From assembly GCA_027074805.1 (NCBI GenBank), contig JALTCK010000045.1, positions 1-33,223 on the forward strand: DNA of 33,223 nt, given 5' to 3'. Shown piece after piece: positions 9,002-15,810 of this stretch. Below the pieces are notes generated by a model, which ran no database searches, was not told the DNA's origin, and saw nothing but the letters and a program-made list of their open reading frames with translations. The position numbers and the translations under genes are program-made. Position 1 is the stretch's first letter, and every line of letters begins with the position of its first letter. This stretch comes from Thermococcus sp. (lineage in GTDB: Archaea; Methanobacteriota_B; Thermococci; Thermococcales; Thermococcaceae).

Positions 9002-9069
9002 GAGCGATGACGAGCTCTAGGGTATCTGAACCGCGCGGGCGGAAGTGATGATAGAATAGAGCTGAGCTC
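9002..9069 (+). ncRNA. Candidate C/D box guide RNA 2
   Basis: Box C is GCGATGA (9004-9010), D' CTGA (9026-9029), C' GTGATGA (9045-9051) and D CTGA (9062-9065). GAGC and GCTC at the ends form a perfect four-pair stem. The D guide is TAGAATAGAG and the D' guide ends in CTAGGGTAT. The D'-C' spacer is 15 nt (ACCGCGCGGGCGGAA), longer than usual, but GC-rich and able to fold. A TATA-like CTTTTAAC at 8971-8978 lies about 27 nt upstream of the stem, and a CTCTTTTCC run follows it. It sits 33 nt downstream of candidate 1. Confidence 0.7.
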
Positions 9070-9121
9070 ACTCTTTTCCAGAAACCCAGTGGGAATGAAT
9101 GGAATGAAAAGAGAGCCAGAA

Positions 9122-9526
9122 TCAGAGGCTCTTGAGGTACTCAGCGTAGGCTTCCGCATCCATGAGCTCCTTGAGCTCCTCGTCGAGGTTGCTCGGCTTG
9201 AGCTTGGCTATCCAGTTCTCGTAGGAGTCCTCGTTGAGAAGCTCCGGGCTGTCCTCAAGTTCTTCGTTGACCTCGACGACCTCCCCGCTGACCGGGGCGT
9301 AGACCTCGCTGACGGCCTTGACGCTCTCCAGCTCGCAGAGGACGTCGCCCTTGCTGAACTCGGTTCCGACCTCGGGGAGCTCGACGTACGCTAAATCACC
9401 CAGCTCCTTCTGGGCGTAGTCGCTTATTCCGACGAGAACCGTCCCGTCCTCAAGGACCTGGGCCCACTCGTGGTCCTTCGTGTAGTAAAGGCCCTCCTTA
9501 ACCTTGTATTCGCCGACTTCAATCAT
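9122..9526 (-). CDS. gcvH: Glycine cleavage system H protein
   Basis: The lipoyl carrier of the glycine cleavage system, which shuttles the aminomethyl group between the P, T and L proteins. The 134-residue protein has the usual order YYTKDHEWAQV, VGISDYAQKELGDLAYVELP, then the lipoyl loop ELESVKAVSEVYAPVSGEV, with Lys70 as the attachment site. It ends with NEDSYENWIAKLKP. ATG 9526 is chosen because GGTGAT precedes it at the right distance. The track's extra N-terminal residues run through the TATA box. No other glycine cleavage genes are nearby, so it is transcribed alone. Thermococcales can also use lipoylated H-like proteins outside glycine cleavage; this copy looks like a normal GcvH. Confidence 0.95.
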   Translation of the reverse strand: MIEVGEYKVKEGLYYTKDHEWAQVLEDGTVLVGISDYAQKELGDLAYVELPEVGTEFSKGDVLCELESVKAVSEVYAPVSGEVVEVNEELEDSPELLNEDSYENWIAKLKPSNLDEELKELMDAEAYAEYLKSL

Positions 9527-9556
9527 GAACATCACCGATTCTCGTAGGAAGCGCAG

Positions 9557-9568
9557 GAATTTAAACCT
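9557..9568 (-). promoter_or_regulatory. TATA box of gcvH
   Basis: AGGTTTAAATTC on the minus strand, about 25 nt upstream of a predicted start near 9537. The GGTGAT ribosome site then begins at the very 5' end of the mRNA. Confidence 0.55.
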
Positions 9569-9615
9569 TTCCATGAGCGCGGGGGTTTGAGCCTATCTCC
9601 CAGGGAATGGACATA

Positions 9616-9652
9616 AAATTCCAAGATTTTCGAGGAAATCTTGAAAGAATTT
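9616..9652. repeat. Nested inverted repeat upstream of the mrp operon
   Basis: The core CAAGATTT-TCGAGG-AAATCTTG (9622-9643) has eight-pair arms around six bases. Outside it lie AAATTC (9616-9621) and GAATTT (9647-9652), also complementary. It sits about 40 nt upstream of the mrpE TATA box and could be an activator or repressor site, or a hairpin. No transcript is expected to pass through it. Confidence 0.55.
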
Positions 9653-9687
9653 CACAGAAATCGGCGATTAGTTGTCCTTTGCAAAAG

Positions 9688-9696
9688 TGTTATAAC
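9688..9696 (+). promoter_or_regulatory. TATA box of the mrp operon (leaderless)
   Basis: TGTTATAAC-type element whose centre is about 27 nt before ATG 9719. No ribosome site precedes that ATG (TTAAAATACCAC), so the first gene is probably translated from a leaderless mRNA. Confidence 0.6.
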
Positions 9697-9718
9697 CCTC
9701 TGCACCTTAAAATACCAC

Positions 9719-10324
9719 ATGAGCCGCGTCCCATTCTACCTAAAAGAAAGGCTCGAGGCCCTCAATGAGAAGGTTCTCAGGGAGAGGCTTGAGGCCTCTA
9801 ACCTGCCCTCTTGGGAGAGGGTGATTTTCACATGGGTTACGCTCATGGTTTTCTGGATCGTAATATCGACGAACGCAACCCCTGAGAACCTCAGCCTGGG
9901 CGCTGCAGTAACACTCCTGATTGCTCTCTTTATGAGAGACCTCCTGACGAAAGACATGAGGCGGAGCGGGCACGTGGTTGAGAAAATCCTATACTTCTCG
10001 CTGATATACCTCCCGCAGTACCTCGTGATAATGGCCTTCCGCCTGCTTGAGAGCAACCTGAAGGTGGCCAAGAACGTTATCTTCATGGACATCAACCCCG
10101 GGATAGTCAAGATAAAGACCGACCTGCACTCCGACACGGGGATAACAATTCTCGCCAACTCAATAACTCTCACGCCGGGAACTCTGACACTAGACGTCAA
10201 GAAGAAGCTCGGGGAAACTTATCTCTACGTCCACTGGATAGACCTCGAAACGCTCAACCGCGAGAAGGCAGGCGAAAAGATAAAGGGGGACATTGAGGAA
10301 TGGCTCAAGAAAGTCTTCTGGTGA
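9719..10324 (+). CDS. mrpE: Mrp antiporter subunit E (MnhE/MrpE)
   Basis: First gene of an eight-gene operon for a multisubunit Na+/H+ antiporter in the membrane. The 201-residue protein has an amphipathic N-terminus, membrane segments at VIFTWVTLMVFWIVIS, LSLGAAVTLLIALFM and ILYFSLIYLPQYLVIMAF, and then the conserved family stretch TGITILANSITLTPGTLTLDV followed by YVHWID. ATG 9719 is chosen over the track start 9641 because the TATA box lies inside the longer ORF and the family N-terminus is near SRVPFYLKERL. The same subunit is called MbhA in the membrane-bound hydrogenase. It overlaps mrpF by 25 nt. Confidence 0.93.
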   Translation: MSRVPFYLKERLEALNEKVLRERLEASNLPSWERVIFTWVTLMVFWIVISTNATPENLSLGAAVTLLIALFMRDLLTKDMRRSGHVVEKILYFSLIYLPQYLVIMAFRLLESNLKVAKNVIFMDINPGIVKIKTDLHSDTGITILANSITLTPGTLTLDVKKKLGETYLYVHWIDLETLNREKAGEKIKGDIEEWLKKVFW

Positions 10325-10575
10325 GTGCATTCTACCTCCTCGTCTTCACCGCGGTACTGGTAACCTACCGCGTCCTTAGGGGACCGACCCTCCCGGACAG
10401 GGTGGTGGGCCTCAACACGATAACGACGAAGGTCGTCGTGATAATAGCCATCGTCTCGGTGATGAGGGGAGAGTACTACCTGATAGACCTGGGCATAGTG
10501 CTCCTCATGGTGAACTCCGTGGGAGGGCTGCTACTGGCGAAGTACATGGAGAGGGGGAGTCGGAGTGCGACCTGA
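10300..10575 (+). CDS. mrpF: Mrp antiporter subunit F (MnhF/MrpF)
   Basis: A 91-residue membrane subunit with three helices and the family motif YRVLRGPTLPDRVVGLNTITTKVVVIIAI, then LIDLGIVLLMVNSVGGLLLAKY. MrpF (MbhB in hydrogenases) is a small structural subunit of the ion-translocating module. The start is uncertain. ATG 10300 lies inside mrpE, with GGGGGA and GAGG upstream. GTG 10321, overlapping the mrpE stop, would give a protein seven residues shorter. The end overlaps mrpG by 11 nt, as is usual in this operon. Confidence 0.92.
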   Translation: MAQESLLVSAFYLLVFTAVLVTYRVLRGPTLPDRVVGLNTITTKVVVIIAIVSVMRGEYYLIDLGIVLLMVNSVGGLLLAKYMERGSRSAT

Positions 10576-10882
10576 GGTCTTGCTTTTACTCTTCGGAGAG
10601 AGCATCATGCTCTTCGGAGCATTGGGAATACTCCGTTTCCCCGATGTGTACACGAGACTCCAAGCCGCGAGCAAGTGCGACACCGGCGGTGCAATGAGCA
10701 TAATCCTCTACCTCGTCATAACCATGGACGCCCCGGCCTTGGTGAGGGCCAAGTTCCTGGTTCTGGCCTTCCTGATAGCGATGATGAACCCAATGGTGAG
10801 CCACGCCCTCGCGAGGGCTGCCTACAGGTACGGGGTGGTTCCGAAAGTGGTGGTGGACATGTATGCTTGGGACAATCCTTGA
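10565..10882 (+). CDS. mrpG: Mrp antiporter subunit G (MnhG/MrpG)
   Basis: A 105-residue three-helix subunit with the recognisable family core GILRFPDVYTRLQAASKCDTGGAMSII and a conserved MMNPMVSHALARAAYRYG near the end. It begins at GTG 10565, preceded by GGGGGAG. It corresponds to MbhC of the membrane-bound hydrogenase. The end overlaps the next gene by 20 nt, which suggests coupled translation. Confidence 0.93.
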   Translation: MRPEVLLLLFGESIMLFGALGILRFPDVYTRLQAASKCDTGGAMSIILYLVITMDAPALVRAKFLVLAFLIAMMNPMVSHALARAAYRYGVVPKVVVDMYAWDNP

Positions 10883-11093
10883 CGTGATTTTCATCGCGAT
10901 GACGCTCCTGGCACTGGCGGTGGTCGAGGAGGAAAACCTGGTCAGCGCCCTCGTCAAGTACTCTCTGCTCAGCCTGCTCTTCATTTTAGCACTCTTCGAG
11001 CTGAACGCCCCCGATGTTGCCCTCTCGGCCATAGTGGTCGGCGCCGTCGTCATAGGAATCTTCGTGTTCACCATCGAGGAGGTGTCGAGGTGA
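10863..11093 (+). CDS. DUF4040 / MbhD-like subunit (first C-terminal piece of MrpA)
   Basis: A 76-residue protein with three predicted membrane helices. EEENLVSALVKYSLLSLLFILALFELNAPDVALSAIVVGAVVIGIFVFTI is the hallmark of the DUF4040 region that forms part of the C-terminal half of bacterial MrpA. As in the archaeal Mbh, this region is a separate gene, and the large antiporter-like N-terminal half of MrpA is missing from the operon. ATG 10863 follows GGTGGTGG. The stop overlaps the next start as GTGA. Confidence 0.9.
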   Translation: MLGTILDVIFIAMTLLALAVVEEENLVSALVKYSLLSLLFILALFELNAPDVALSAIVVGAVVIGIFVFTIEEVSR

Positions 11094-11332
11094 GGACGAC
11101 CGCGGTTCTGCTCACAGCCGCCCTCGGCTTCCTGCTCCTCTCCCTGACCTACTCGCCCCCCTACGGGGGGAGCTACACCTACTACGTCTCCCACTGGGGG
11201 GAGATGGGCGTCCCCAACCTCGTCTCAGCCATACTCGCCGGCTGGAGGGCCTACGACAGCCTCGGCGAGGCGAGCCTCCTCTTCACGGCGGTCATCGGCT
11301 TCTACATCCTCCTGGGAGGGAAGAAGAAGTGA
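11090..11332 (+). CDS. MbhE-like subunit (second C-terminal piece of MrpA)
   Basis: An 80-residue protein with one helix at each end and the conserved stretch NLVSAILAGWRAYDSLGEASLLFTAVIGFYILL, seen at the end of MrpA and in MbhE. With the preceding gene it makes up the split C-terminal half of MrpA. GTG 11090 overlaps the previous stop as GTGA and has GAGGAGGTG upstream. The stretch SPPYGGSYTYYVSHWGE between the helices probably lies outside the membrane. Confidence 0.9.
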   Translation: MRTTAVLLTAALGFLLLSLTYSPPYGGSYTYYVSHWGEMGVPNLVSAILAGWRAYDSLGEASLLFTAVIGFYILLGGKKK

Positions 11333-11730
11333 AAATGAGCACAGTCGTGAGGACGACGACAAAGATGGTGAGTCCCTTCCTCGTCACCTACGCCGCCTAC
11401 CTGATGCTCTACGGCCACCTGAGCCCCGGCGGTGGCTTCCAGGGGGGAGTTATCCTGGCGGTGGCGGTTATACTGCTCATCACCTCCCACGGGTACGCAA
11501 AAGTCAGGAGGAGGTTCCACTTCAACTGGGCGAGCCTGATAGAGAGCTCCGCGGGTGCGCTGCTGGTGCTCCTCGGCCTGGCGGGGGTGGCCTTCGGGGC
11601 CTTCTACGCGAACTTCCTCCCGACCGAGGGCGGCATAGTGCTACCGTTCAACGTCATAGTCGGCCTCGAGGTCGGCGCCGCCTTCACCTTCGTGTTCTAC
11701 ATACTGCTGAGGTGGGTTGAGAGTGATTAG
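11329..11730 (+). CDS. mrpB: Mrp antiporter subunit B (MnhB)
   Basis: A 133-residue MnhB-domain protein with four membrane helices and the diagnostic GHLSPGGGFQGGVILAVAVILLITSHG. MrpB (MbhF in hydrogenases) sits next to the MrpA C-terminal pieces in the complex. GTG 11329 overlaps the previous stop and has GGGAGGG eight nt upstream. ATG 11335 is an alternative. The stop overlaps mrpC by eight nt when mrpC starts at 11723. Confidence 0.93.
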   Translation: MKMSTVVRTTTKMVSPFLVTYAAYLMLYGHLSPGGGFQGGVILAVAVILLITSHGYAKVRRRFHFNWASLIESSAGALLVLLGLAGVAFGAFYANFLPTEGGIVLPFNVIVGLEVGAAFTFVFYILLRWVESD

Positions 11731-12013
11731 TCCGGAGCAGGCTGGGATAGCCATAATGCTCGTCGGGATATACGGCCTGATGGCCAAGAGGGAGCCGGTA
11801 AAGCTAGTCCTCTCGGTAAACGTGGTCTCCCTCGGGCTGGTGCTGTTCTTCGTCGGGCTGGCCTACTCCCCCGGGAAGGACGTCCCGATAATGCCCACAG
11901 ACCCCGTAGACCCCCTCCCGGCGACGCTCATGCTCACCACGCTCGTCGTCGATGTGGCCATAACGTCGCTGGCGCTCGCCATAATAATCCGAATGAGGGG
12001 TGATGGTGAGTGA
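11723..12013 (+). CDS. mrpC: Mrp antiporter subunit C (NuoK-like)
   Basis: A 96-residue protein with three helices, homologous to NuoK of complex I. Visible features are GIYGLMAKREPVKLVLSVNVVSLGLVLFFVGLAYSP, the typical PTDPVDPLPATLMLTTLVVDVAITSLALAIIIR, and conserved acidic and lysine residues in the membrane. GTG 11723 is preferred to the TTG at 11717 used by the track, because GGTGGG lies six nt before it. The end overlaps mrpD by four nt. Confidence 0.93.
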   Translation: MISPEQAGIAIMLVGIYGLMAKREPVKLVLSVNVVSLGLVLFFVGLAYSPGKDVPIMPTDPVDPLPATLMLTTLVVDVAITSLALAIIIRMRGDGE

Positions 12014-13530
12014 TACCCCTGATGGCGGCCCTCCCGATACTCTTCGCCTTCCTGATCGTGCTCCTGGACGTCCTCCGCCTGAGGGGACTGGCAGTCAGGG
12101 CGGTCTTCCTGCTGGGGGCCGTCATTCCGATCCCCGTGGTGTGGTTATCCAACGAGGGCAGCGAGGTGGTCGGTGGCTGGGCGAGAAAAGCTGGGATAGA
12201 GGTCGCACTGACGGAAACGAACGTCCCCTTCCTCATGGGTGAGCTCGTCCTCTTCGCCTTCGTGGCGGTTTACTCCCTGAGCTACTTCGACCCCCGCGAC
12301 AAGAAGACGCCCAAGGTCCTTGCCCTTCTCCTCCTGACCCACGCGGGTCTCCTCGGGGCCTTCATAGCGCGGGACCTCTTCAACTTCTACGTCTATATGG
12401 AGATAGCCTCCGTCTCAGCCTTCGCGCTGGTGGCGTTTTCCGGGGACAAGGGCGCAAAGGGGGCCGCTTTCAAGTACCTCATCCTCTCACTGCTGGCCTC
12501 TTACCTGTTCGTGTTCTCAATCGGCCTGGTGTACATGGAGACCGGCTACCTGAACGCTGACCTCGTCTCGGAAACGGCCGCCCCCTCGAGGGAGCTGTAT
12601 GCTGCAATCGCCATAGCGGCCGCGTCCCTCCTCCTGAAGGCGGGCATCTTCCCCCTCCACGGCTGGCTCCCGGATGCACACTCCCGTGCACCTACACCGG
12701 TAAGCGCCCTCCTGAGCGGCGCGGTCGTCAAGGCGCCGGCCTACGGAATGCTCCTGCTGTTCTCCTCCCTTCCAGTAGGCTTGACGCTCCGGACGGTGCT
12801 GATGGGCACGGCGATTGTGTCGATTTTCTTCGGGATAGGGAGAATGCTCATCGCGAACGATGCAAAGCGTTTCTTGGCGTACTCAACAGTCTCTCAGATG
12901 GGCTACGTGCTCCTTGGAATAGCGAGCCTCAACTTCGTCGGCGCGGCCTACTACGCGATGGCCCACTCCATCTTCAAGGGCGGCCTCTTCCTCGCGGTGG
13001 GTTCAATCTCGACCAAGAGCAGGAAGCTGGGGGAGTTCGGATACAGAAACGCGCCGGTGATAGCGGTTTCCATTCTCATGCTCAGCCTCGCCATAGGCGG
13101 CGTCTCGCCCTTCATCGGGGCCTACGCGAAGGGCCTCATCTCCTCGGAACTGGGGGGATGGTGGAAGCTCGCAGTCTACCTAAGCACCATCGGGACTCTG
13201 ACGTCCTTCACGAAGCTCAACTACCACCTCATGAGGAGGCTGAGCCCGTCATCAAAGGGGGCGTGGAAGCTCTCATCCTTCGGCCTGGCCCTCGCGGCAC
13301 TCCTCGCTGGGGTCCTCCTCGGCGCGGGGATTAACCCGAAGGACGCGCTCGGCATCGCCATCGCCCTTGGACTCTTCGCCGCGCTGAAGGCCTCGGGGGT
13401 GCTGGGGAGGAGCCACCCGGCACCATCCCGGGACGTTGGCAGGGAGGTGAACCTGATGGCCATGACCCTCGTCGCGGCCATCGTCCTCCTCATGCTCCTC
13501 GGGTGGTTCACTCCAGCGGGCGGGAGGTGA
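12010..13530 (+). CDS. mrpD: Mrp antiporter subunit D (NuoM/N-like antiporter subunit)
   Basis: The one large antiporter-like subunit of the operon, 506 residues and about 14 helices, homologous to NuoN/NuoM and MbhH. The conserved proton-path elements are present: the helix-5 glutamate in FYVYMEIASVSAFALV, the lysine-containing LLLKAGIFPLHGWLPDAHSRAPTPVSALLSGAVVKAP, and MAHSIFKGGLFLAVGSIS. GTG 12010 overlaps mrpC and follows GGGGTGAT; ATG 12022 is possible. The 3' end overlaps the convergent ACT gene by 23 nt. No hydrogenase or other redox subunits follow, so this is a stand-alone antiporter rather than Mbh or Mbx. Confidence 0.94.
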   Translation: MIPLMAALPILFAFLIVLLDVLRLRGLAVRAVFLLGAVIPIPVVWLSNEGSEVVGGWARKAGIEVALTETNVPFLMGELVLFAFVAVYSLSYFDPRDKKTPKVLALLLLTHAGLLGAFIARDLFNFYVYMEIASVSAFALVAFSGDKGAKGAAFKYLILSLLASYLFVFSIGLVYMETGYLNADLVSETAAPSRELYAAIAIAAASLLLKAGIFPLHGWLPDAHSRAPTPVSALLSGAVVKAPAYGMLLLFSSLPVGLTLRTVLMGTAIVSIFFGIGRMLIANDAKRFLAYSTVSQMGYVLLGIASLNFVGAAYYAMAHSIFKGGLFLAVGSISTKSRKLGEFGYRNAPVIAVSILMLSLAIGGVSPFIGAYAKGLISSELGGWWKLAVYLSTIGTLTSFTKLNYHLMRRLSPSSKGAWKLSSFGLALAALLAGVLLGAGINPKDALGIAIALGLFAALKASGVLGRSHPAPSRDVGREVNLMAMTLVAAIVLLMLLGWFTPAGGR

Positions 13531-13915
13531 CCTCCTTCACCTCCGGGAGGGCCTTCAGCTCATCCATGAGCCCGTCCATGGTGCCGTTCATGCCCCCCAC
13601 ATCTATCACGGCCACTATGCCGGCCAGCCCTATCGAGGACAGCTCCTCGGACTCGCTGAAGAGTATGTTGGCCCCGTGCTTCCCTATGAGCCCGCTTATC
13701 CCTGCCAGAACGCCGGGTTTGTCCTCAACGACAAGCTCGACCTCGACGAGCTTCTTCCCTGGCAGCGCAACGCGCTCGACGTGGAGTTCCTTGAGGTCGG
13801 TGTCTATCTCGATCAGAAAGTAGGCCCCCTCGACGAGCCCGAGGTCGTAGGCGTAGTCGAGCGGCACCTCTATCTTCCCACTCTCCTTTATCCGGACTAT
13901 CTCGTAGTGCCTCAT
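13508..13915 (-). CDS. AbrB-like plus ACT domain protein, probable amino-acid-responsive regulator
   Basis: A 135-residue protein in two parts. Residues 1-50 (YEIVRIKESGKIEVPLDYAYDLGLVEGAYFLIEID) look like a swapped-hairpin AbrB/SpoVT domain, a DNA-binding fold. Residues 55-135 are an ACT domain (VEVELVVEDKPGVLAGISGLIGKHGANILFSESEE), which usually binds amino acids. I infer a small amino-acid-sensing regulator; neither DNA target nor ligand is known. ATG 13915 is preferred because the longer ORF runs through the promoter region. Ribosome-site support is weak, and a TATA-like element about 24 nt upstream suggests a leaderless start. It is divergent from the CPA2 antiporter. Confidence 0.75.
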   Translation of the reverse strand: MRHYEIVRIKESGKIEVPLDYAYDLGLVEGAYFLIEIDTDLKELHVERVALPGKKLVEVELVVEDKPGVLAGISGLIGKHGANILFSESEELSSIGLAGIVAVIDVGGMNGTMDGLMDELKALPEVKEVTSRPLE

Positions 13916-13934
13916 GTTCAAGGGTTCCCCCGAG

Positions 13935-13956
13935 ACAATAAAAGCATTTTTAAAAT
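13935..13956. promoter_or_regulatory. Divergent promoter region (ACT protein / CPA2 antiporter)
   Basis: The 61-nt gap contains AATAAAAGC (13937-13945), which read on the minus strand is GCTTTTATT, and TTTTTAAAAT near 13947-13956. The first lies about 25 nt before ATG 13915. The second lies about 25 nt before ATG 13977. Neither start has a good ribosome site, so both mRNAs may be leaderless. Confidence 0.5.
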
Positions 13957-13976
13957 GTGGGACATTATCTGGATTC

Positions 13977-15125
13977 ATGCAAATCATAGGCTACGTCTTC
14001 ATAATCATAGCCTTCGCAAGGCTACTCGCTGAGGGATTCGAGAGACTGGGTTATCCAGGATTCCTAGGAGAAATCACGGCTGGGATGGTATTGAGCGCCA
14101 TCCTAGTTAACATGCCTAGGGACCAGATGGAGCTACTTGCCGAACTGGGCCTGTTCTTTCTGATGATCTCAGCAGGGTTAGAGGTGACGCCTGAGGAGCT
14201 GCATTACGCCGGAAGGCTGACCCTCCCACTCTATGTCATTACATACGCCGTTATGTTCCTTGTCACACTTCCATTCACAGGCTGGACTGTAAGCTCAGAC
14301 AACATTATCTCGGCCGCGATACTCTCAATAGCCTCGGCCCCCATAGTGCTTCGCCTCAAGAGGTTCTTTGGAGATGAGTTCCTCCACGTTGCCCTGTCTT
14401 ACGCAGTGATAAGTGAAATCTTCGGTCTGTTCATAGTCTACATGGTAATACGCTTCCACGAGAGTCCTGGCGAGTACAGGCCCATAATGTCAAGCATATT
14501 AAAGGATCTCGCCTTTGTAGGTGTCCTCCTATATGCTAACTACCTTATCGGCATAAAACAGAAGGTAAAGATCATTCGATTTCTCCGCAGACTCAGAAGC
14601 GATGAAGCCGTTTTTGGTCTTTTCATGGTATTCTCCACATCGTTAGCATTTATCAGCGAGGAGATAGGGATGCACTTCAGCATCGGCGGTTTTCTGGCAG
14701 GTTTAATGATGCACAGCGACCTTATCGGAACCAAACAGTACGACAGGCTGACCACGATACTCAGCGGTGTCACCTACGGAATCTTCGCCCCCATATTCTT
14801 CGCTTGGCGCGGGCTGAACTTTGAAACGGAACTTTCCTTCGTTGTTGTAGAATTCTTTGTGACAATATACGTGGTAAGGCTACTCCTCTCAACCTTGATC
14901 GTGAGAAAGGTTGATATCCCCACCAGCATCGTCCGTGGAGCGGGTATAGCTAGTTTTGGTGTCCTCGGCCTTCTAATAGGTGAAATTGGCTTTGTCTCAG
15001 GGGTCCTCAGTGAGCACATGTATGCTATGTCCTCCCTCGCAAGCGTGCTTGGAATATTCACTTCGGCCACTCTAGGAAGGGTTGTGAATCACTACAAAGC
15101 AGGGAAGCCAAGCAGCAGCATCTAA
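13977..15125 (+). CDS. CPA2 family cation:proton antiporter (KefB/NapA type)
   Basis: A 382-residue membrane protein of the monovalent cation:proton antiporter-2 family. About 12 helices are visible, with family landmarks GFERLGYPGFLGEITAGMVLSAIL, ELGLFFLMISAGLEVTPEEL, the discontinuous helix region SAAILSIASAPIVL, and FSIGGFLAGLMMHSD. Cation choice (Na+ or K+) cannot be read from sequence. No C-terminal TrkA nucleotide-binding domain is attached. ATG 13977 is chosen over the track start 13914 because the TATA-like element lies inside the longer ORF, about 25 nt upstream of this ATG. Confidence 0.9.
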   Translation: MQIIGYVFIIIAFARLLAEGFERLGYPGFLGEITAGMVLSAILVNMPRDQMELLAELGLFFLMISAGLEVTPEELHYAGRLTLPLYVITYAVMFLVTLPFTGWTVSSDNIISAAILSIASAPIVLRLKRFFGDEFLHVALSYAVISEIFGLFIVYMVIRFHESPGEYRPIMSSILKDLAFVGVLLYANYLIGIKQKVKIIRFLRRLRSDEAVFGLFMVFSTSLAFISEEIGMHFSIGGFLAGLMMHSDLIGTKQYDRLTTILSGVTYGIFAPIFFAWRGLNFETELSFVVVEFFVTIYVVRLLLSTLIVRKVDIPTSIVRGAGIASFGVLGLLIGEIGFVSGVLSEHMYAMSSLASVLGIFTSATLGRVVNHYKAGKPSSSI

Positions 15126-15248
15126 TTCCCACATCTCCCCTAGCAATACGCTTGGACGGTGAATCTCCTCCATTAGACTTTCTTTCAGATGTAGCGAAAC
15201 TTTTTTAAGCCGCCCACAAATTAGCGAGTAAACGAACCGTTGCTTTCA

Positions 15249-15256
15249 ATTATAAT
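15249..15256 (+). promoter_or_regulatory. Candidate TATA box of pdaD
   Basis: ATTATAAT predicts a transcript start near 15278, just at the AAAGGAGGA ribosome site of pdaD. A second TATA-like CTTTTTTAAGCC near 15200 could give a longer leader. The rest of 15126-15248 shows no gene or structure that I can identify. Confidence 0.4.
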
Positions 15257-15292
15257 CGGCTGTTAAGTGAGAGAAGAAAGGAGGAATTTAGG

Positions 15293-15766
15293 ATGAGCTG
15301 GACTACCCCCAAGAGGGCTTTCATAGGCGCTGCTGCCGCCGAGGGCGGCACCAAGCTCAACGCATTTGACAACGCCCTGCTCAAGTTGGGCATAGGTAAC
15401 GTCAACCTCGTTAAGCTCAGTAGTGTTATCCCCGCTCACATAGAGTGGATAGAGGAGGTACACGACGTTCCGATTGGAATGCTCCTCCCAACTGTTTATG
15501 CCCATATAGAGAGCGACGAGCCTGGAATGACCATAAGCGCTGCCTTAGGAATAGGAATTAGCAAGGGTAACAAAGGGGGCCTTATCTATGAGTACAGCGG
15601 CTATTGCACTAAGGAAGAGGCTGAGGAAATGGTTCGCAAGATGGTAAATGAGGGATTCGCCCAGCGTGGTTGGGAACTTGCCGAATTCAAGGTTGCCAGT
15701 GCAGAAATAACCGTTAAGGACAAGCCTGCCGCAGCTATAGCCGCGGTGGTGATGTTCCCCTACTGA
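15293..15766 (+). CDS. pdaD: Pyruvoyl-dependent arginine decarboxylase
   Basis: Makes agmatine from arginine, the first step of archaeal polyamine synthesis. The 157-residue proenzyme should cleave itself between Ser43 and Ser44 (VKLSS-VIPAHIEW), leaving an N-terminal pyruvoyl group on the alpha chain. Family landmarks are KLNAFDNALLKLGIGNVNLVKLSSVIP, LLPTVYAHIESDEPGMTISAALGIGI and the E-rich helix EEAEEMVRKMVNEGFAQRGWEL. ATG 15293 follows GGAGGA. The next gene is a spermidine-synthase family aminopropyltransferase that can use agmatine, so the pair forms the route arginine to agmatine to N1-aminopropylagmatine. A separate promoter may drive that second gene. Confidence 0.95.
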   Translation: MSWTTPKRAFIGAAAAEGGTKLNAFDNALLKLGIGNVNLVKLSSVIPAHIEWIEEVHDVPIGMLLPTVYAHIESDEPGMTISAALGIGISKGNKGGLIYEYSGYCTKEEAEEMVRKMVNEGFAQRGWELAEFKVASAEITVKDKPAAAIAAVVMFPY

Positions 15767-15769
15767 TGG

Positions 15770-15778
15770 GTTTTTAAG
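15770..15778 (+). promoter_or_regulatory. TATA box of speE
   Basis: GTTTTTAAG lies directly after the pdaD stop and predicts a transcript start near 15799, just before the GGGGTGAG ribosome site. speE can therefore be transcribed apart from pdaD. Confidence 0.5.
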
Positions 15779-15810
15779 CTCATTATCTTTCCTATTCCCG
15801 GGGTGAGAAC

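Noticed and set aside
8880-9159. Two short minus-strand ORFs (63 and 61 residues) over the guide-RNA region
   Set aside because: They have no ribosome site, their composition is not protein-like, and the sequence is better explained by C/D box RNAs on the plus strand.
10586-11194. Minus-strand ORF of 202 residues
   Set aside because: It runs antisense across mrpG and two other well-recognised Mrp genes; the long frame is due to high GC.
9719-13530. Membrane-bound hydrogenase or Mbx operon
   Set aside because: Only the antiporter-type subunits are present; no NiFe large or small subunit, ferredoxin-like or NuoH-like gene follows mrpD.
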